Positions 16,786-25,610 of a DNA stretch of 64,000 nt are shown here, piece after piece; the first letter of the stretch is position 1, and each line of letters opens with the position of its first letter. The DNA lies in contig OZ242280.1 of the NCBI GenBank assembly GCA_965207345.1, positions 806,001 through 870,000 of the forward strand. The letters run 5' to 3'. Below the pieces are notes generated by a model that was not told the origin of the DNA, searched no databases, and saw only the letters and a program-made list of their open reading frames with translations. The translations under genes and the position numbers were made by a program. This DNA is from G965207345 sp965207345. Its GTDB lineage: Bacteria; Pseudomonadota; Gammaproteobacteria; PS1; Pseudothioglobaceae.

Positions 16786-17050
16786 GGTGTTTTTGTTGCC
16801 ATTCATCTTGAGTATAAGTGTGCATCGCAAGAGCGTGAATTTTTTTTAATTCATCGGCAAATAAAGTATTTACTGCCCGATGTCTTGTAATTAAACTCAT
16901 ATTATCAAAAGTATTGCTCACAATAATAATTTTAAAATGCGATTCACTCGCTGGGCCTGCGTGTTGCCCGCTTTCATTGTGAACCTCATAATGACTTGGC
17001 ATAAATGTGGCGATAATTTTTTCTGAAAGTATATTTTCCATTGCCATCAT
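16751..17050 (-). CDS. BolA family protein
   Basis: 99 aa. BolA/IbaG fold with NESGQHAGPASESHFKIIIV and the conserved RHRAVNTLF helix, then IHALAMHTYT. BolA proteins work with monothiol glutaredoxins in iron-sulfur trafficking. AGAGGT precedes the ATG at 17050. The 3' end overlaps the likely mltD start, so the two are coupled. The SGQHAGPAS version of the loop indicates BolA rather than IbaG. Confidence 0.85.
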   Translation of the reverse strand: MMAMENILSEKIIATFMPSHYEVHNESGQHAGPASESHFKIIIVSNTFDNMSLITRHRAVNTLFADELKKIHALAMHTYTQDEWQQKHHGAPTSPQCAH

Positions 17051-17078
17051 TTTTACCTCTTTTAATTATTATTACTAT

Positions 17079-18071
17079 TTAATGGTTTAAAAGTTCAAAC
17101 GCATCTGAATAAAAATTTTGTTTCTTTAAGCCGTGTGTAATAAAAGTGCTCGCCGCAGTTTCAACCATAATAGGTGGTCCACAAACATAAGCTTCATAAG
17201 GCGATAAATCCTTAATATCCTCTAATAGCGCTTCATGGACAAAACCAACTCTGCCTAGCCAATTAGGATTTGCTTCTGATAACACAGGAATAAACTTAAT
17301 ATGATTGTATTTATTCGCCCATCCAAACGGCAAGTTCATATAAAAATCAACCTCATCCCTAACACCCCAGTATAGCACAATAGGGCGCTTTTGACTAGTT
17401 AAACTATGTTCTATCATTGCTTTGATAGGGCCAAAACCTGTGCCGCCAGCAAGCATAATGATAGGCATATTCCCCCCTCTTAAATAAAAACTGCCTTTTG
17501 GCCCTTCAATTTGAAGTAGTGTTTTTTCTTTTAATTCTTCAAAAATAAAATGCGTAAAGCGCCCATCTATAACAAGACGAATATGAAATTCAATGAGATT
17601 AGAATTAGTCGGTGCATTGGCGATAGAAAAAGAACGCGCTTTAAAATCAGGATGCATTAAATTAACATACTGCCCTGCAAAAAATTGCATAGTATCGTTT
17701 GATATCTTGACTGTCATTTTTACCACATCATGATTTAGATGCTCAATTGCTACTACTGTGCATGAATAAGTTTTGCTTTCAATCATAGTACTCGTTGTAA
17801 TTTCATTAACTTCAATAATTAGATTACTAAGCGCCTTGGACTGACACATTAATGCAAAACCTTCTGCGCGCTCTAATACCTTAATGCCTTTGGGAAGCGG
17901 TGATGGGTGATTAATTTCGCCTTTAATCACAACCCCTTTACACTTACCACAAAGTCCTTTTTGACAACCGTAGGGAAAATTAAAACCAGCACTGAGTGCT
18001 GCTGCTAATATTGATTCATCAGCTTTTATAGAAAAGCGGTGATTTGTTGTTTTATTGACGATCTGATACAT
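17079..18071 (-). CDS. 2Fe-2S ferredoxin-type NAD(P)H-flavin reductase
   Basis: 330 aa. The N-terminal plant-type [2Fe-2S] domain has YGCQKGLCGKCKG and a further Cys in MCQSK. The FAD-binding barrel has RSFSIANAP, and the NAD domain has MLAGGTGFGPIKAM and the C-terminal CGPPIMVE. This architecture is shared by CDP-6-deoxy-delta-3,4-glucoseen reductase-like proteins and phenol hydroxylase reductases; in gammaproteobacteria a copy sits near ubiquinone or heme genes. The electron partner cannot be told here. Divergent from miaA. Confidence 0.8.
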   Translation of the reverse strand: MYQIVNKTTNHRFSIKADESILAAALSAGFNFPYGCQKGLCGKCKGVVIKGEINHPSPLPKGIKVLERAEGFALMCQSKALSNLIIEVNEITTSTMIESKTYSCTVVAIEHLNHDVVKMTVKISNDTMQFFAGQYVNLMHPDFKARSFSIANAPTNSNLIEFHIRLVIDGRFTHFIFEELKEKTLLQIEGPKGSFYLRGGNMPIIMLAGGTGFGPIKAMIEHSLTSQKRPIVLYWGVRDEVDFYMNLPFGWANKYNHIKFIPVLSEANPNWLGRVGFVHEALLEDIKDLSPYEAYVCGPPIMVETAASTFITHGLKKQNFYSDAFELLNH

Positions 18072-18189
18072 AAAATACAGAGAAAAGTAACATTATACTT
18101 TATAACATATCTAAAATACGCACTCCTCCCTAGCATTTTTAATAGAATTTTATTTTTGTATTATTCGTATTTCTTAAAAAATAGTATTG

Positions 18190-19116
18190 ATGTCATCTTT
18201 GTCACCACCTTATGTCATTTTTTTAATGGGACCAACTGCTGCAGGAAAAACAGCATTAGCCACTACACTTGTAAAATATTTGCCATGTGATATTATCAGC
18301 GTAGATGCAACAATGATTTATAAGGGCATGGATATTGGTAGCGCTAAACCAAGTGCAGCAATACGTGCAAAATATCCGCATCAGCTTATTGATATTTGTA
18401 CGCCTGATAAACCTTATTCTGCTGCTTTATTTAAAAGTGATGCACATCTTGCAATTAAGCATGCTTTTAATCAAAAGAAAATACCGCTACTGGTTGGTGG
18501 TAGCAGTTTTTACTTTCGCGCCTTAGAGTGTGGCTTATCTAAATTACCGAACAGTAATGCGCGTGTTAGGGAAAAACTTAACAGCGAGTTAGAGATACAT
18601 GGTAGCAATTTTTTGTATGCTAAGTTACAATATATTGATAAAGTATCTGCAATGCGTATTCATCCAAATGATTGTCAGAGGATTATGCGTGCTTTGGAGG
18701 TTTTTTATATCAGTGGCAAAACTTTAAGTATGTTACAAAAACAAAAACCCATTGGTGCACTCAACTATCCCATTAAAAAAATTATACTTCTACCTGAGAG
18801 AAAAATTTTGCATGTACGCATTGAAGAGCGTTTTTTATCTATGATAGAAAAGGGATTAATTGATGAGGTGCGTGCTTTTTACCTGCAAAAGAATATAAAC
18901 TCTAATTTGCCCTCAATGCGTGCAGTTGGTTACCGTCAGGTATGGCAATATTTAGCAAACAATCTGACTAAAGAAGAAATGATGCAAAAGGCTATTATTG
19001 CCACCAGAAAATTATGTAAACGGCAAATTACCTGGCTTAGAGGAGAAACAGCAGCACTTGTGCTCACAAAGCCTGATGTACGTCTTATTTTAGATTATGT
19101 AAATTCTGATAAATGA
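18190..19116 (+). CDS. miaA: tRNA dimethylallyltransferase
   Basis: 308 aa from ATG 18190 (a TTG one codon earlier is also in frame). P-loop GPTAAGKTAL (about residues 12-21), SVDATMIYKGMDIGSAKP, VGGSSFYFRALECGL and the C-terminal TRKLCKRQITWLR are all MiaA signatures. It transfers a dimethylallyl group to A37 of tRNAs reading UNN codons. DAT replaces the usual DSM/DSA, a minor variant. Monocistronic. Confidence 0.93.
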   Translation: MSSLSPPYVIFLMGPTAAGKTALATTLVKYLPCDIISVDATMIYKGMDIGSAKPSAAIRAKYPHQLIDICTPDKPYSAALFKSDAHLAIKHAFNQKKIPLLVGGSSFYFRALECGLSKLPNSNARVREKLNSELEIHGSNFLYAKLQYIDKVSAMRIHPNDCQRIMRALEVFYISGKTLSMLQKQKPIGALNYPIKKIILLPERKILHVRIEERFLSMIEKGLIDEVRAFYLQKNINSNLPSMRAVGYRQVWQYLANNLTKEEMMQKAIIATRKLCKRQITWLRGETAALVLTKPDVRLILDYVNSDK

Positions 19117-19162
19117 TTGGACGTAATATCAAAGATTAAGACACTAGAATAATTATGGATAG

Positions 19163-20161
19163 TTATTTTTGCAAAAGCATCGCTAATTCCTTTCGATTCT
19201 TCCAGTGCAATTCAAAATGACGCAGTGCGCTTTTAGCGATATATTTTTCAATAGCAAATAATAAAAAAGTATTTGGTGCATAAGTATCAATAAGTTTTTT
19301 GAGTGCTGGAAAATTATGATAGTAATATAAAATATAATCTTTTTTAAGAGAATCAAAATAATTTTTATCGCTCCAAACATCGGAGAATAAATAAATTTTT
19401 TCACCTTTATTAAAAATTTTGGGTAATTTTTCTGCAAGTAAATCAACATGTAATAGTCTTTGATATTCTTTATTTTTATACAACCCCCCTAATTCTTTAG
19501 GGAGATATCTATAATGAAGAGTATAAAATTTTGTGCCAAGTTCTTGGATAATACTATCGCCTATTTTTTTAACTTTGGCTGATTCTTTGAAAACTATTTT
19601 ACACTTTGAGTTGTATATTCTTCTAAATTCAGGTAAAAACAGAGACTCGTACCCGGCATTATTTTGTCTGATAATTAAGTTATATTTTATATTTTCTAAT
19701 TCACTTATCATGTCATCTCTGTTTTTTCTTAAAATTTTATATTTTCGCCATTTTAATAATTTAAAGAAATCCTCTGCTTTAATGTAGGTTATGGATTTTT
19801 TGGTTTCTTCACCTTTTTTATTTTTTATAACAATATAGGATTTATCTAAATCATAAAAATCCTCTATATTTGCACATACTTCACAACCAAAATTATGCTC
19901 GCTTGCTAAAAACAATTTGTGAATGACAGGAACTCTCCCATGAATAAAAGCTTCCTGAATAAGTATCTTTTGATGTGATAAGTTATGGTTTAATCCAGCA
20001 AAATATCCAGCTACTGCATTTTTCCCCAATTTATATTGCAGGTATTGAAAAATATATTTTGGTATTAGTTTCTGAAGCACTAATAAGATAAAATATCTGG
20101 TAATATTCCTTACCCCGCTAGGCAGAATTTTTTTAGGTGAGTAGTATATGTATTTACGCAT
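19163..20161 (-). CDS. putative O-fucosyltransferase-like glycosyltransferase
   Basis: 332 aa. Not firmly recognised. YFAGLNHNLSHQKILIQEAF and GRVPVIHKLFL near the N-terminus, HYRYLPKE in the middle and KIYLFSDVWSDKNYFDSLKK then YAPNTFLLFAIEKYIAKSA resemble the GT65/GT68 O-fucosyltransferase layout (HxR-like, then acidic SD). The gene overlaps fcl by 8 bp and ends a GDP-fucose synthesis operon, which supports use of GDP-fucose. Any GDP-sugar transferase of the GT-B class is an alternative. Confidence 0.5.
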   Translation of the reverse strand: MRKYIYYSPKKILPSGVRNITRYFILLVLQKLIPKYIFQYLQYKLGKNAVAGYFAGLNHNLSHQKILIQEAFIHGRVPVIHKLFLASEHNFGCEVCANIEDFYDLDKSYIVIKNKKGEETKKSITYIKAEDFFKLLKWRKYKILRKNRDDMISELENIKYNLIIRQNNAGYESLFLPEFRRIYNSKCKIVFKESAKVKKIGDSIIQELGTKFYTLHYRYLPKELGGLYKNKEYQRLLHVDLLAEKLPKIFNKGEKIYLFSDVWSDKNYFDSLKKDYILYYYHNFPALKKLIDTYAPNTFLLFAIEKYIAKSALRHFELHWKNRKELAMLLQK

Positions 20162-21203
20162 ATAGACTTTTATAAAAATGATAAAGCTTAGTAATACCCT
20201 CTGCTAGTTTTATTTTATATTGCCAGCCAAGTGTGCACAATTTGCTGATATCGCTACGTTTTTTGGTGACTCCACTTAGCTTATTTCCATTAAAAAATAA
20301 TCCGCCTCCAAAACCAACAATATCGCGTATTAAATGCGCTAAATCCTTGATGCTAATATCCTCGCCTGTGCCGATATTAATATGCGTATTTCTAATGTTT
20401 TTCTGATGCCGATAAGTATCTTTAAAATCAATATTTTTCATTAAAAATATGCAGGCATCTGCCATATCTTCCGAGTATAAGAATTCGCGTTTTGCTTCGC
20501 CTGTACCCCAGACTTCTACCTTTGATGCACTAATACCAAAATGAGAAAGATAACTCTCTGCTTTTTTAAAATTAGTCAATTTTAAATTGTTTAATATGGC
20601 ATCTTTTTTATGTGCTACAAGTAATTTTGCAAGATGTATTTTTCTTATAAGTACTGGCATAACATGCCCATTTTCTAAATTAAAATTATCATAAGGTCCA
20701 TACAAATTTGTCGGCATCGCGCTAATAAAATTTGTGTTATATTGTAGATTATAACTTTCACACATTTTCATGCCAGCAATTTTAGCAATGGCATAAGGTT
20801 CATTAGTGTATTCAAGCTGTGAGCTTAGTAATGCTGATTCTTTAATGGGCGTGTGTGCATTTTTGGGATAAACACAAGTGCTACTCAAAAATAATAATTT
20901 TTTTACGTTGTTTTTATAAGACTCGTGAATAATATGGTTTTGGATGGCTAAATTTTGATAAATAAAATCAGCACGGTAAAGATTATTAGCCCAAATGCCA
21001 CCAACTTTAGCAGCGGCTAGAAAAACATAATCAGGTTTATTTTCGGTAAAAAATTGCTCTGTTGCCATTTGATTAGTTAAATCTAGATCTTGATGCGAGC
21101 GCGTAATAATATTGTGGTAGCCTTGTACGTCTAAATTTGCACAAATTGCATGGCCAGCTAATCCGTTATGTCCTGCTACATAAATTAAATCCTCTTTATT
21201 CAT
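20154..21203 (-). CDS. fcl: GDP-L-fucose synthase
   Basis: 349 aa. Short-chain dehydrogenase fold with NAD(P) motif GHNGLAG (residues 11-17), LSSTCVYPK and the catalytic Tyr-Lys in YAIAKIAG. It epimerises and reduces GDP-4-keto-6-deoxymannose to GDP-L-fucose. It is about 30 residues longer than the E. coli enzyme because of an insert around residues 190-225, before VEVWGTGEAKREFLYSEDMA; similar inserts are known in some epsilonproteobacterial enzymes. Located directly downstream of gmd. Confidence 0.92.
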   Translation of the reverse strand: MNKEDLIYVAGHNGLAGHAICANLDVQGYHNIITRSHQDLDLTNQMATEQFFTENKPDYVFLAAAKVGGIWANNLYRADFIYQNLAIQNHIIHESYKNNVKKLLFLSSTCVYPKNAHTPIKESALLSSQLEYTNEPYAIAKIAGMKMCESYNLQYNTNFISAMPTNLYGPYDNFNLENGHVMPVLIRKIHLAKLLVAHKKDAILNNLKLTNFKKAESYLSHFGISASKVEVWGTGEAKREFLYSEDMADACIFLMKNIDFKDTYRHQKNIRNTHINIGTGEDISIKDLAHLIRDIVGFGGGLFFNGNKLSGVTKKRSDISKLCTLGWQYKIKLAEGITKLYHFYKSLYA

Positions 21204-21220
21204 AAAATTAAATATTTTTT

Positions 21221-22246
21221 TCAGCCACCAATATCATCGTTTTTTAAGTCGTATGCAACCATTTCATGCACTAAAGTTTTAAAGTCAGTTTTTTTCTTCC
21301 AGCCTAGTATTTGTTCTGCTTTTTTAGGGTTGCCGAGTAAAATATTAACCTCGCTTGGGCGAAAATATTTTTTATCTACTTTAATACGTACTGTACCAGT
21401 TTTTGCGTCAATGCCTTGTTCATTGATGCCGCTTCCCTGCCAAATAATTTTGATACCAATTTCGGCAAAAGCAACCTCTACAAATTCGCGCACACTATGA
21501 GCTTCCCCTGTAGCAATAACATAATCTTTAGGCATATCTTGTTGCAACATTAGCCATTGGGCATACACATAGTCTTTAGCGTGCCCCCAATCTCGTTTTG
21601 CATCAAGATTACCTAAGGTAAGCACAGATTGTTTAGCCTGATAAATCTTCGCAACCGATTTAGTAATTTTTTTGCTAACAAAGGTTGCTCCTCTTCTTGG
21701 CGATTCATGATTAAATAAAATACCGTTGCACGCATAAATATTATAGGATTCTCGGTAATTAATAGTAATCCAGTGCGCATATAATTTTGCTACACTATAA
21801 GGAGATTTAGGATAAAATGGCGTGTTTTCGTTTTGTGGTTCAGTCCCTTTAATACCGCCAAAAATTTCTGAAGTAGAGGCTTGATAATAACGACAATTTA
21901 TATTTAAATCACGAATACTGTCCAATAAACGTATCGTGCCAATTGCATTAACTTCTGCAGTATACTCCGGCACTTCAAAAGAAATACCTACATGCGACTG
22001 GGATCCTAAATTATAAATTTCATTCGGCTTAATGCGGGAAATCAGGCGGTTTAAGTTACTGGAGTCGGTTAAATCTCCGTAATGGATAATAAGGTTGGGG
22101 TGTTCAAAAAAATGGTTAATTCTTTGCGTTGTGAATACAGATACTCTGCGCATAATAGCGTGTACTTGATAATTTTTTTCTAATAATAATTCTGCTAAAT
22201 AAGAACCATCTTGGCCAGTAATGCCAGTAATAAATGCTTTTTTCAT
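21221..22246 (-). CDS. gmd: GDP-mannose 4,6-dehydratase
   Basis: 341 aa. NADP motif TGITGQDGSYLAELL at the N-terminus, ASTSEIFG with catalytic Thr/Ser, YSVAKLYAHW with catalytic Tyr and Lys, and ESPRRGATFVSKKI. It converts GDP-D-mannose to GDP-4-keto-6-deoxy-D-mannose, the first committed step to GDP-fucose. manC upstream supplies GDP-mannose and fcl downstream completes the route; gaps of about 16 bp indicate one operon. Confidence 0.95.
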   Translation of the reverse strand: MKKAFITGITGQDGSYLAELLLEKNYQVHAIMRRVSVFTTQRINHFFEHPNLIIHYGDLTDSSNLNRLISRIKPNEIYNLGSQSHVGISFEVPEYTAEVNAIGTIRLLDSIRDLNINCRYYQASTSEIFGGIKGTEPQNENTPFYPKSPYSVAKLYAHWITINYRESYNIYACNGILFNHESPRRGATFVSKKITKSVAKIYQAKQSVLTLGNLDAKRDWGHAKDYVYAQWLMLQQDMPKDYVIATGEAHSVREFVEVAFAEIGIKIIWQGSGINEQGIDAKTGTVRIKVDKKYFRPSEVNILLGNPKKAEQILGWKKKTDFKTLVHEMVAYDLKNDDIGG

Positions 22247-22261
22247 ATTTTCATTTTGTTT

Positions 22262-23671
22262 TTATCTTCGCCTAAAATCATCTTCTAAGCGTTCAATATC
22301 ATCCTCACCTGTATAAGCACCCACTTGTGTTTCAATGATAATAAGTATTTTATTTGTATCATTTTCTAAGCGATGTCGTTGTCCTGCCTTAATATAGGTA
22401 GATTTGTTTTCGTTAAGATAGGAGATTTTATCCTCAATAGTAATGCGCGCACGTCCACTAATTAACACCCAATGTTCATTACGGTGCTTATGACGTTGCA
22501 GAGAAAGTCTATTTTTTGGATTGACAATGATACGTTTTAATTTATAACCTGGCTCTTCCAACAAAACCTCATAACTGCCCCAAGGTCTTTGGACTAAGCG
22601 ATGGTTTTTTGTAAGTGTGCTATTTTTTTTATTTAATTGATTAACTACTTCTTCTATGTGATTAAGTGCATTTTTATGACTAACAAGTAGCGCATCATCA
22701 GTATCAACAATAACTAAATCATCAATGCCTAAAGTTGCAACGAGCTTATCAGCATAAACAAAATTATGATGTGCATCTACTGCAATAAGGTTTTTTGCAT
22801 TATTTATTTTTTCTGTTATTTTTTCTGGGTAATTTTTAGATAATTGTATAAGTGCTTTAAAATTCCCCATATCATGCCAAGTTATATCTGTTTTTAACAT
22901 TTTAATTTTTGTACTCTTTTCCATCAGCGCATAATCAATACTTTTTTCTGGAATATGCATCATGTCTTCAAGATGAATGCGTATATCTTTTTGTGCGCAG
23001 ATGTCATTTTTTTGTTTTTCAGCATGCTCAAATGCATGCGCACAAGCATCATAAATATCACACGCATGCTTTTTAAGCTCAGTTAAAAATACACCTGCTT
23101 TAAAACAAAATATGCCGCTATTCCAATAATAATTACCTGTAGACAAATAAAATTTTGCTGTTTCAATATCTGGTTTTTCAACAAAAGAAAGCACAGTATT
23201 TTTTCTCATTTCAATATAACCATACCCTGTTTCAGGATATTTTGGTTTAATACCTAAGCTTACTAAATAATTTTGCTTGGCATAAGTTTTTGCCTTTTTA
23301 ATGATTTTTTCATAATTTTTTTGTTGAGAGATAATGTGGTCAGCAGGCGTTATAAGCATTATGGTATCAGGACTCACCGATAAAGCAGAAAATGTAATGG
23401 CTGGCGCAGTATTATAACTAGCAGATTCTAATAAAAAGCGGTGCGTGTTAGAAATTTTTTTTAATTGTTTTAGTTGTTTTTGAGCAATCAAATAATGTGC
23501 TTCATTTAAAGTAATACAGTATTCTTTGCAGAGAAATTGATTTCGCTCAATAGTTTTTTGAAAAAGTGATTTTTGTTCATCAAAAAGCGTAATGAATTGT
23601 TTGGGCATTAGCATGCGGCTAATTGGCCAAAGGCGCTTACCTGTACCGCCACAAAGAATAACGTTAATCAT
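22262..23671 (-). CDS. manC: mannose-1-phosphate guanylyltransferase / mannose-6-phosphate isomerase
   Basis: 469 aa bifunctional enzyme. The nucleotidyltransferase domain opens VILCGGTGKRLWPISR and has FVEKPD near residue 165; the C-terminal cupin PMI domain has RPWGSYEVLLEEPGYKLKRI and QRHKHRNEHW with the metal-binding His/Glu. It makes GDP-mannose from mannose-6-phosphate (via the mutase) for gmd. First gene of the fucose operon except for the GT25 gene upstream. Confidence 0.93.
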   Translation of the reverse strand: MINVILCGGTGKRLWPISRMLMPKQFITLFDEQKSLFQKTIERNQFLCKEYCITLNEAHYLIAQKQLKQLKKISNTHRFLLESASYNTAPAITFSALSVSPDTIMLITPADHIISQQKNYEKIIKKAKTYAKQNYLVSLGIKPKYPETGYGYIEMRKNTVLSFVEKPDIETAKFYLSTGNYYWNSGIFCFKAGVFLTELKKHACDIYDACAHAFEHAEKQKNDICAQKDIRIHLEDMMHIPEKSIDYALMEKSTKIKMLKTDITWHDMGNFKALIQLSKNYPEKITEKINNAKNLIAVDAHHNFVYADKLVATLGIDDLVIVDTDDALLVSHKNALNHIEEVVNQLNKKNSTLTKNHRLVQRPWGSYEVLLEEPGYKLKRIIVNPKNRLSLQRHKHRNEHWVLISGRARITIEDKISYLNENKSTYIKAGQRHRLENDTNKILIIIETQVGAYTGEDDIERLEDDFRRR

Positions 23672-23713
23672 GAAAACACTGAATAGTTAAAGATTAGCTA
23701 TTTTACTACGGCT

Positions 23714-24553
23714 TTATTTAATATAGTTATTTAATCCAAGTAAGTTATTTATCTTACTACTCAAGTTTTGTTTACGTTCTTTGAAAACATAATAGATTTT
23801 TCTCAGCATATAAAAAAATGCACTGTGCCTGATACCTATTTTTATGCTTACAGGGTTATAGTTATATATTTTTGCCAATCTACTTCTATCCGCTGCTAAG
23901 TGACTTGGAGCATCATAGTTAACTTTAATAAGTTCTGGTATTGTCATATATAAGTTTAATGCTTTGAAATCCCCTGTATAATCATCCAGAGGGCGACTTA
24001 GCGGTTTTATCATGTTAAGTATTTTTTTAGCTGCTTTTTGGTTAATAACATAAGCATAAGCACCGCCAAGAGTTACAATAGGTTTAGCAATTTTAAAATT
24101 AAATGGTAGTTTTTTGATAGGAAATATATATCTTGCATAATGATTTTTTTTTAGATAAATACTATAACCTAAAAACAAAATATCCCAATTTTTTGGTAGA
24201 TAATGTACTGTTTGCATTCCTTGTTTAACATACTCGCCTAGGATTGTATCATCTTCTAAGATAAGCATCGTTTTAATGCGCTCTTTTAGCATTTTTTTAT
24301 AAACACCTAAATGACTCAAAGCACAGCCTATTTCACCGCGTGTTAAAGGCATTTTTTTGTAAGACAATGTGTTTTTTTCATTATATACTTTGTTTATTTC
24401 ATCTTCGCTTAAAGCCTCTCCATCAATAGCGTCAAAAAATACGTAGTCTAATTTCAACTTTTCACATGCCTTGACGATTAATTTTTTACGCCAGGTATTT
24501 TTTAAACTGATAATGGTAATAGGTATCTGAGAAAATGAAGTGTGACGGGACAT
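23714..24553 (-). CDS. glycosyltransferase family 25 (LPS-type)
   Basis: 279 aa. GT25 signatures: ITIISLKNTWRKKL at the N-terminus, FFDAIDG, LTRGEIGCALSHLGVYKKML and the metal-binding LILEDDT (about residues 97-103), then GGAYAYVINQKAAKKIL. These enzymes add galactose or related sugars to lipooligosaccharide. Same strand and 42 bp upstream of manC, so likely part of the same surface-glycan operon. The acceptor is unknown. Confidence 0.85.
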   Translation of the reverse strand: MSRHTSFSQIPITIISLKNTWRKKLIVKACEKLKLDYVFFDAIDGEALSEDEINKVYNEKNTLSYKKMPLTRGEIGCALSHLGVYKKMLKERIKTMLILEDDTILGEYVKQGMQTVHYLPKNWDILFLGYSIYLKKNHYARYIFPIKKLPFNFKIAKPIVTLGGAYAYVINQKAAKKILNMIKPLSRPLDDYTGDFKALNLYMTIPELIKVNYDAPSHLAADRSRLAKIYNYNPVSIKIGIRHSAFFYMLRKIYYVFKERKQNLSSKINNLLGLNNYIK

Positions 24554-24746
24554 AATTTTAGTGTACTATTAAGATAACGCGTTGCGTTTTGGCAAATTTT
24601 CCCATAGCAAATAATAAATATGACTGCTATTTATGTAACTAAAATGTGCATACTACAAGCTCCTATTATTAGTACTTTGGGACACAATAAGCTAATTTTA
24701 GATGGAAATTTTGAGTAGACATTATGAATAACAAATTCATTTGCAA

Positions 24747-24971
24747 CTAATTTATTTGGTTTCCTTTTTCGGATGTGAATATTTTTTTTGCTGTGCCAAA
24801 TACATCGCTGTTTATAAAATAATTATAGCTTTTAATCGCGCCATCCTGGATGCCGTGTAAGGCTTTTTCTCTGTTTATAATAATACCAAAATTATCCTCA
24901 GAATCTCTAAATTGAATAGCACCGCCAATAATTGCTAGAATAATTAAAATTGCAATAAAAACTTTCAACAT
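24747..24971 (-). CDS. small single-span membrane protein, unknown
   Basis: 74 aa. The N-terminal MLKVFIAILIILAIIGGAIQ is a membrane anchor; the rest is hydrophilic with no motif. No family recognised. Short spacing from the tRNA-Asn gene but a separate unit. Plausible as a gene because of the clear hydrophobic/hydrophilic split. Confidence 0.45.
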   Translation of the reverse strand: MLKVFIAILIILAIIGGAIQFRDSEDNFGIIINREKALHGIQDGAIKSYNYFINSDVFGTAKKIFTSEKGNQIN

Positions 24972-25042
24972 ATTAATAATTAATAAGTAAAGAAATTACT
25001 ATAATAAAAAATTGCTATAGTAACAATCTTTTTGATAAAAAA

Positions 25043-25118
25043 TGGCTCCCCGACCTGGGCTCGAACCAGGGACAAACGGATTAACAGTCCGTCGCTCTAC
25101 CAACTGAGCTATCGGGGA
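25043..25118 (-). tRNA. tRNA-Asn(GTT)
   Basis: 76 nt on the minus strand. Acceptor TCCCCGA/TCGGGGA, discriminator G and encoded CCA (25043-25045). D-loop AGCTCAGTTGGTAGAGC, anticodon loop CTGTTAA giving GTT, and T arm CCTGGTTCGAGCCCAGG. Confidence 0.97.
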
Positions 25119-25258
25119 ATAAAAAAAGACAGTTATTATACTACAGCCCACCATAATCAGAGAAAAAAGGCACACTAATCTTCATTTATTTCACCAGTAA
25201 TTCCAATTGATTAGGATAAAATTAATTATTTTGTATCGTATTATTTTTTTAATTTGGC

Positions 25259-25486
25259 TTAAGTATGCGCTTTTATATAATCAATAGCTTGCTGAATAGT
25301 AGTTATTTTTTCAGCTTCAGCATCTGGAATTTCGCAGTTAAATTCCTCTTCTAAAGACATCACAAGCTCAACAGTATCTAAAGAATCAGCACCTAGGTCA
25401 TCAATAAAAGCAGCATTGTCATCAATATCACCTTTTAAATCTAATTGTTCAATTACCACTGCTTTTACTCGCTTTTCAATACTCAT
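25259..25486 (-). CDS. acpP: acyl carrier protein
   Basis: 75 aa. The phosphopantetheine attachment Ser is in GADSLDTVELVM (about residue 36). The acidic helix II EEEFNCEIPDAEAEKI is typical. It carries acyl chains in type II fatty-acid synthesis. It stands alone here, without fabF or fabG, between tRNA-Asn and the NHLM operon. ATG at 25486. Confidence 0.95.
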   Translation of the reverse strand: MSIEKRVKAVVIEQLDLKGDIDDNAAFIDDLGADSLDTVELVMSLEEEFNCEIPDAEAEKITTIQQAIDYIKAHT

Positions 25487-25610
25487 CGTTTTTTTCCTAA
25501 AAATAAAAAATGAAATAGCTACTACTTCACGACAAAATAATATTTAGTGTCTCAAGAGAATTTTTAAAAATTCTCTTTCTGAAAGTTTAAACCTAGAAGA
25601 GGTAATTTTA

